A stretch of DNA of 54,557 bases. Source: Candidatus Tenderia sp. (GTDB taxonomy: Bacteria; Pseudomonadota; Gammaproteobacteria; Tenderiales; Tenderiaceae). The translations under genes and the position numbers were made by a program. Below are positions 50,394-54,557 of this stretch, one piece after another. Each line of letters begins with the position of its first letter. Position 1 is the stretch's first letter. The stretch spans positions 1 through 54,557 of the forward strand of contig JASBUE010000068.1 in assembly GCA_030148045.1 (NCBI GenBank), read 5' to 3'. The notes below the pieces were generated by a model. That model ran no database searches. It was not told the DNA's origin and saw nothing but the letters and a program-made list of their open reading frames with translations.

Positions 50394-51854
50394 TTACCAG
50401 TGCAGCGCGCGCAGATGGGACTGTTTTTTCTGTTGGTGGTCCTGCATGCGTACCAGGATGGCGTGCAGGGTGGCGACGGCGTTGAGGATGTAGGGCCCTT
50501 TGTTGAGCATGACACATTCGGCGCGTCCCGACATGGCGGCATCGGTGAGTTCCGGGCGGCTGGAAAAGCCCTTTTTGGTCAGGGTTTCCAGCACCTGGGT
50601 GGCCCAGACCACGGGCACGTGGGCCGCCTCGCACAGCCACAGCAGCTCCTCCTGGATTTCGGCCATGCGCACCCCGCCCAGCTCTACCGCCAGGTCGCCG
50701 CGGGCGATCATCACCCCGAGGCGAAAGCGGTCCAGGGCGCTGAGCAGGATCTCGGGCAGGTTTTTCACCGCGCTGCGGGTCTCGATCTTGGCGACGATGC
50801 CCAGGTGGCCGGCATTACGTTGTTCCAGGGCCTGCATCAGGGTCTGCATGTCGGCGCCGCTTTGCACGAAGGAGAAGCCCACCAGGTCGGCATGGCGGCA
50901 GATGAAGTCCAGATCTTCCAGGTCCTTGGCGGTCAGGCAGGGGAGTTGGATGTGGGTGTCAGGCAGGTTGATGCCCTTGTCGCCGCGCAATCTGACGCCA
51001 TTGGGCCGGGCGTGGACCACCTGCAGCCAGGCGCCGTGTGCATCCACCCGCTCCACTAAGGCGCCCAACTTGCCGTCGTCGAACCAGACCCACTGATCGG
51101 CCCGAAGGGTGTCGATGAGTTGGGGGTGGGAGCAACCGACGGCCTTGATCTCCGCGGGTGCCGCCGCAGGGTCGCGCGCCAGCAGCAGGCCATCGTCGAG
51201 AAACAGGCGCAGCTTGTCGCGCCCTGGGGCGAGGTGGGTGCGGATCTTCTGTCCCGCCAAGTCCATCAGGATGGCGCAGGGTTTGCCGCTTTGCTCGATG
51301 GCGCGGCGCAAGTGGTCGATCATGCCTCCCCATGACCGGGCGTCGTCATGGGCGCAGTTGATGCGGGCGCAGTCCATGCCGGCGGCCAACAGGTCACTCA
51401 CCAGACGCGGGTCGTCGGCGGCTTCGCTGGGCAAGGTCACCATGATGCGCGTTTTGCGCGCGGCCCGCGGCGGGCCGAACAGGCGGGCGCTGTGTTGAGC
51501 CAGCAGGGCGCGGCCTTCTTGATAAGCCGGGGCCCCATGCAGGGATGGTGCGTCCTGCCGCGTGGCAGGGACATGACGCAAGATGCCGGCGACCTGGTTC
51601 AGGGTGTGCATGGTGTGGGCTTCGCAGCGCCCCAGGGAGGAGACGCCGGCCTCGGCCAGCCGCTCTTGTAATGCTCTCAAGTCGTGGCGCCGCAGGGCGA
51701 GATAGTGGGCGAGGTTCTTGGCGCTTTTGTTTGCCGGAGTGGTGGCGCCGTACTGGGTCAGTATCCGTTGGGCGTCGTGTTCGATGCAGTGGCATAGCTC
51801 GGCCACCCGGGCAGCCAGGTCCGGCGCAGGCAGGTGGGTGGCGGTCGAGTCCAT
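50394..51854 (-). CDS. Atypical pyruvate kinase-like protein
   Basis: About 486 aa from ATG 51854 (GTG 51890 is an alternative; neither has a good ribosome site). An N-terminal extension of about 130 residues, helical and unrelated to normal pyruvate kinase (NLAHYLALRRHDLRALQERL), precedes the barrel. The barrel keeps key motifs: KTRIMVTLP, ARINCAH, MDLAGQKIRT, IVAKIETRSA, MIARGDLAVELG and ATQVLETLTKKG. It ends after the barrel and lacks the C-terminal regulatory domain. Altered residues (CAH for the usual FSH, AMSGRAECVMLNKG for the ANAV...MLSGE region) leave activity open. It lies between tmRNA and smpB. Confidence 0.82.
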   Translation of the reverse strand: MDSTATHLPAPDLAARVAELCHCIEHDAQRILTQYGATTPANKSAKNLAHYLALRRHDLRALQERLAEAGVSSLGRCEAHTMHTLNQVAGILRHVPATRQDAPSLHGAPAYQEGRALLAQHSARLFGPPRAARKTRIMVTLPSEAADDPRLVSDLLAAGMDCARINCAHDDARSWGGMIDHLRRAIEQSGKPCAILMDLAGQKIRTHLAPGRDKLRLFLDDGLLLARDPAAAPAEIKAVGCSHPQLIDTLRADQWVWFDDGKLGALVERVDAHGAWLQVVHARPNGVRLRGDKGINLPDTHIQLPCLTAKDLEDLDFICRHADLVGFSFVQSGADMQTLMQALEQRNAGHLGIVAKIETRSAVKNLPEILLSALDRFRLGVMIARGDLAVELGGVRMAEIQEELLWLCEAAHVPVVWATQVLETLTKKGFSSRPELTDAAMSGRAECVMLNKGPYILNAVATLHAILVRMQDHQQKKQSHLRALHW

Positions 51855-51954
51855 GGTGGCCCATCCGTCAAATGCATCAAGCGAGATCACCTTGGCGAGG
51901 ATAGCCCGACAATATGACAGGTAGATGACGGCGGGCGGTGCCCGCCCGGCGCAC

Positions 51955-52437
51955 TCAGCCTCGTTTGAGGATGCGCTGCTTCTCGCGCGCCCAGTCGCGC
52001 TCCTTGAGGGTGGCGCGCTTGTCGTGTTGCTGTTTGCCCTTGGCCAGGCCGATCTCGACCTTCACCAGGTTGTTTTTCCAATACAGGGCAACGGGCACGA
52101 CGGTGTAGCCCTGGCGTTCCACGGCACCGATCAGGCGATCCAGCTCGCGCCGGTTGAGCAGCAGCTTGCGGGTGCGCCTGGCATCGGGCTGGATGTGAGT
52201 GGAGGCGGTGGGCAGGGGTGTAATCAGGGTGCCGATCAAGAACGCCTCGCCGTTCTTGATCAAGACATAGCTGTCACGCATCTGCACGCGCCCGGCGCGC
52301 AGGCTTTTGACCTCCCAGCCCTCCAGGGCGATGCCGGCCTCGAATTTATCCTCGATGAAAAAGTCGTGCTTGGCCTTTTTGTTGAGGGCGATGGTGGGAG
52401 AGGGTCTTTTGTCCTGTTTCTTGGATTTTTTTGCCAT
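51955..52437 (-). CDS. smpB: SsrA-binding protein SmpB
   Basis: 160 aa from ATG 52437 (MAKKSKKQDKR). Family core: NKKAKHDFFIEDKFEAGIAL, GWEVKSLRAGRVQMRDSYV, then LLLNRRELDRLIGAVERQGY, and the basic C-terminal tail DKRATLKERDWAREKQRILK that inserts in the ribosome. It binds tmRNA and delivers it to stalled ribosomes. Confidence 0.97.
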   Translation of the reverse strand: MAKKSKKQDKRPSPTIALNKKAKHDFFIEDKFEAGIALEGWEVKSLRAGRVQMRDSYVLIKNGEAFLIGTLITPLPTASTHIQPDARRTRKLLLNRRELDRLIGAVERQGYTVVPVALYWKNNLVKVEIGLAKGKQQHDKRATLKERDWAREKQRILKRG

Positions 52438-52582
52438 GGCGGCAATTATAGAGCCAGACCGCCGGTAAATGTAAGTTTTTAGCGCGATTTCCGGCCCGGC
52501 GAGTTGAGGCTTGGGGGTATTTTGCGGACAATAGTCCGATCGGGTCGCCAGCGGATAAAAATGGCTAGTAAGGAGAGCATGA

Positions 52583-53971
52583 ATGGCACAGCGGCGCAGC
52601 AGTATGCACGGGCAGTGGTCGTCACGCTGGGTGTTTGTCCTGGCGGCCACCGGGTCCGCCGTGGGGCTCGGGAATATCTGGAAGTTTCCCTACATCGCCG
52701 GTGAAAACGGCGGCGGTGCCTTCGTGCTGGTCTATCTGGTCTGTATCGCCGCTATCGGCATCCCCATTATGATGGCCGAGGTGTTGCTGGGGCGGCGTGG
52801 TCGTCGGAGCCCCATCAACACCATGGCGGTGCTGGCCGAGGAGGCCAAGCATAGCCCGCACTGGAAGTATCTGGGCTGGTCCGGCGTGTTGGCGGGGTTC
52901 TTGATTCTCTCTTATTACAGCGTGATTGCAGGCTGGGCGCTCTCCTATGTGTTCCGTACCGCCTTTGGGGTGTTCTCAGGCGCCTCCGCCGAGGAGGTCG
53001 GCACTATCTTCGATAATCTTTTGGCTTCGCCCGAAAGCCTGCTGGCCTGGCATACCATCTTCATGGTGATGACCATGGTGGTGGTGGCGCGTGGCGTGCG
53101 TCACGGGCTGGAAAAGGCGATCCGTTTCCTGATGCCGGCATTGTTCATGCTGCTGTTGATCCTGCTGGGCTATGCGCTCAATACCGGTGCTTTTGCACAA
53201 GGGCTGGATTTTCTTTTCGATGCCGACTTCGACAAGCTCAGCGGTGACAGCGTCCTGATCGCCATGGGGCACGCCTTTTTCACCCTGAGCCTGGGGATGG
53301 AGGCGATTATGATTTACGGTTCCTACGTGCCGCAAAAGGCCTCCATCGCCGGGACCACCTTTCTCATCGCTGCGGCCGATACCCTGGTGGCGCTGGTGGC
53401 GGGCATGGCCATCTTTCCCATTGTCTTCGCCAACGGCCTGGCGCCCGGCGCCGGGCCGGGGCTGATCTTCGTCACCCTACCCATCGCCTTCGGGCAAATG
53501 ACCGGCGGCGTCTTTTTTGGCACCCTGTTTTTCGTGCTGGTGGTGTTCGCCGCCTGGAGTTCCGCGATTTCGCTGATTGAGCCCGCTATCACCTGGCTGG
53601 TGGAGAACAAGGGTATGAAACGCAGTGCGGCCAGTATCGGCGCCGGCATTGTGACCTGGTTCGTGGGGCTCGGGACGGTGCTGTCATTCAATCTTTGGTC
53701 CGGTTATACCGTGTACGACAAAACCTTTTTCGACTTGCTCGACTACCTTACCGCCAATATCATGTTGCCCCTGGGTGGGTTGTTTATCGCCGTCTTTGCC
53801 GGTTGGGTCATGACCAAGGAGGCGACGCAGGATGAACTGCGCATGGGTGACCATTTTGGTTACCGCCTGTGGCGCTTCCTGGTACGTTATCTGACCCCCG
53901 TCGCGGTAATTATCGTATTTCTCGAGGCCACCGGTTTGCTGGGGTGGTTGACGACAGTGTTGGGAAGTTAA
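52583..53971 (+). CDS. Sodium-dependent neurotransmitter:sodium symporter family transporter
   Basis: 462 aa with 12 predicted helices. The first helix has the family signature SRWVFVLAATGSAVGLGNIW and KFPYIAGENGGGAFVLVYLV. LILSYYSVIAGWALSYVFRT is helix 3. It probably takes up an amino acid or osmolyte with Na+; the ligand is unknown. It is divergent from smpB (145-nt gap) and adjoins ratA (1 nt), a common order in gammaproteobacteria. Confidence 0.93.
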   Translation: MAQRRSSMHGQWSSRWVFVLAATGSAVGLGNIWKFPYIAGENGGGAFVLVYLVCIAAIGIPIMMAEVLLGRRGRRSPINTMAVLAEEAKHSPHWKYLGWSGVLAGFLILSYYSVIAGWALSYVFRTAFGVFSGASAEEVGTIFDNLLASPESLLAWHTIFMVMTMVVVARGVRHGLEKAIRFLMPALFMLLLILLGYALNTGAFAQGLDFLFDADFDKLSGDSVLIAMGHAFFTLSLGMEAIMIYGSYVPQKASIAGTTFLIAAADTLVALVAGMAIFPIVFANGLAPGAGPGLIFVTLPIAFGQMTGGVFFGTLFFVLVVFAAWSSAISLIEPAITWLVENKGMKRSAASIGAGIVTWFVGLGTVLSFNLWSGYTVYDKTFFDLLDYLTANIMLPLGGLFIAVFAGWVMTKEATQDELRMGDHFGYRLWRFLVRYLTPVAVIIVFLEATGLLGWLTTVLGS

Positions 53972-53972
53972 T

Positions 53973-54410
53973 ATGAAGACCATTAACCGTAACGCTCTGC
54001 TTCCTTATTCCGCCGCGGAGATGTTCGCCCTGGTGGACGACATCGATGCCTATCAGGAGTTTCTGCCCTGGTGCAAATCCAGCCGGGTGCTGAGCCGTGA
54101 CGAGGACCTGGTGCGCGGTGCTATCGAGCTGAGCAAGGGCGGCATCGAGAAGTCTTTCACCACCGCCAATCGGATACAGAAAAACAAGATGATCGAGGTG
54201 CGCCTGGAAGAGGGACCGTTTCATCATCTCGAAGGTTTCTGGCAATTCGATGCTCTGGATGAACAGGCCAGCAAGATCTCCCTGTTGCTGGAGTTCGAGT
54301 TTTCCAGCAAATTGCTGGGCCTGACCATCGGGCCCGTGTTTAATCAGGTCGCCAATACAATGATGGATGCATTTGTCAAAAGAGCCGCGGATGTCTACGG
54401 AAAACGATAA
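53973..54410 (+). CDS. ratA: RatA / COQ10-START domain protein
   Basis: 145 aa. The START-like pattern NRNALLPYSAAEMFALVDDI, DAYQEFLPWCKSSRVL, then FWQFDALDEQ and FEFSSKLLGLTIGPVF is typical of the RatA/YfjG group. E. coli RatA was reported to block 70S association, and the family is also linked to ubiquinone binding. The start lies 1 nt after the transporter stop, and the next gene overlaps it by 20 nt. Confidence 0.9.
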   Translation: MKTINRNALLPYSAAEMFALVDDIDAYQEFLPWCKSSRVLSRDEDLVRGAIELSKGGIEKSFTTANRIQKNKMIEVRLEEGPFHHLEGFWQFDALDEQASKISLLLEFEFSSKLLGLTIGPVFNQVANTMMDAFVKRAADVYGKR

Positions 54411-54557
54411 TAAAATAAAGGTTGAGGTGGCCTTCGCGCGACCGGATACACAGTTGATCGTCTCGCTGGAGGTGCCGCCTGATGCCACGGTGGAGGAGGT
54501 GATCGGGCTCTCCGGGATCATGGAAAAGTTTCCCGAGATCGACCTGGCCGAGAACAA
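54391..54557 (+). CDS. rnfH: RnfH-family protein, 5' part only
   Basis: The gene runs off the right window edge after 55 codons. ATG 54391 lies inside ratA and gives MSTENDNKIKVEVAFARPDT, then QLIVSLEVPPDATVEEVIG, then IMEKFPEIDL. This is the RnfH (RatB) ubiquitin-like fold, always beside ratA. The role is unknown. Confidence 0.88.
   Translation, partial: MSTENDNKIKVEVAFARPDTQLIVSLEVPPDATVEEVIGLSGIMEKFPEIDLAEN

Noticed and set aside
1..54557. Global reassignment of TAG as a sense codon
   Set aside because: Several sound genes end in TAG at the expected place (the NHL gene at 551-553, the small membrane protein at 3279-3281, groEL at 41631-41633), so only local read-through or mutation is possible.
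1..54557. CRISPR array, prophage or insertion sequence
   Set aside because: No regularly spaced repeat array, no transposase or integrase frame and no phage structural gene is visible.

Overview
This is a GC-rich stretch of a gammaproteobacterial chromosome. The ssrA tag reads ANDENYALAA. The order tmRNA - pyruvate kinase-like - smpB // Na+ symporter - ratA - rnfH, the glcDEF glycolate oxidase set next to a serine/alanine-glyoxylate aminotransferase, and a PA3496-type small protein all fit a gammaproteobacterium. I would guess a Chromatiales-like (sulfur-oxidising, possibly halotolerant) autotroph, but no lineage marker in the window proves this.

Layout. 0-4.1 kb: an NHL-repeat protein (cut by the window edge) and a metal operon with an atypical P1B ATPase, a small membrane protein, a CxxC thioredoxin-like protein and a MerR regulator. 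4.2-5.6 kb (minus): a multihaem cytochrome c interrupted by one in-frame TGA exactly at the first Cys of its last haem motif, downstream of the 3' stub of a lost outer-membrane barrel gene. 5.8-7.3 kb: a small exported protein and an outer-membrane barrel protein. 7.3-14.4 kb: a Fur-box-controlled uptake operon (cupredoxin, HemP, TonB receptor, small protein, HmuY lipoprotein, ExbB/TolQ-like protein, membrane-anchored four-repeat CbiX-like chelatase). 15-15.9 kb: an HDOD protein. 15.9-22.7 kb (minus): a complete MoxR-DUF58-DUF4381-BatA-BatBC-BatD operon.

23-25.5 kb: glycogen phosphorylase with one in-frame TAG near its end. 25.6-30.9 kb (minus): a four-gene operon of an M20-type N-carbamoyl amino acid hydrolase (in-frame TAG), an isochorismatase-fold amidohydrolase, an aspartate-carbamoyltransferase-like enzyme (in-frame TAG near its start) and an asparagine synthetase-like enzyme. 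The carbamoyltransferase keeps its carbamoyl-phosphate site but lacks the Arg/Gln pair that holds aspartate. I read the operon as making, and recycling, an N-carbamoylated amino acid amide, possibly an osmolyte. This is the best candidate for an undescribed system in the window.

31.5-34.1 kb: a MauG/cytochrome c peroxidase remnant, then a Tat-exported phosphoesterase, a monohaem cytochrome c and a DUF1566 protein. 34.2-38.7 kb: a PAS-like protein, a DUF900 hydrolase, and a light-response locus (photolyase, B12-binding MerR/LitR-type regulator, frameshifted DUF1722 gene, with a TGTACA direct-repeat operator between the divergent genes). 38.7-42.1 kb: a Lys-tailed DUF2934 protein, groES-groEL under a sigma32-type promoter, and a PA3496-like protein. 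42.1-48.2 kb (minus): a HAD sugar-phosphatase, a barrel-protein stub, the glyoxylate aminotransferase and glcDEF. 48.4-54.6 kb: a small secreted protein, an M48 lipoprotein protease, tmRNA with duplicated 3'-end sequences, an atypical pyruvate kinase, smpB, a sodium symporter, ratA and the start of rnfH.

A theme of the window is gene erosion or recoding. There are three TAG and one TGA codons inside otherwise intact reading frames, one clear frameshift, three gene stubs, and several long palindromes at gene 3' ends. Ordinary genes here also end in TAG, so TAG is not globally reassigned.
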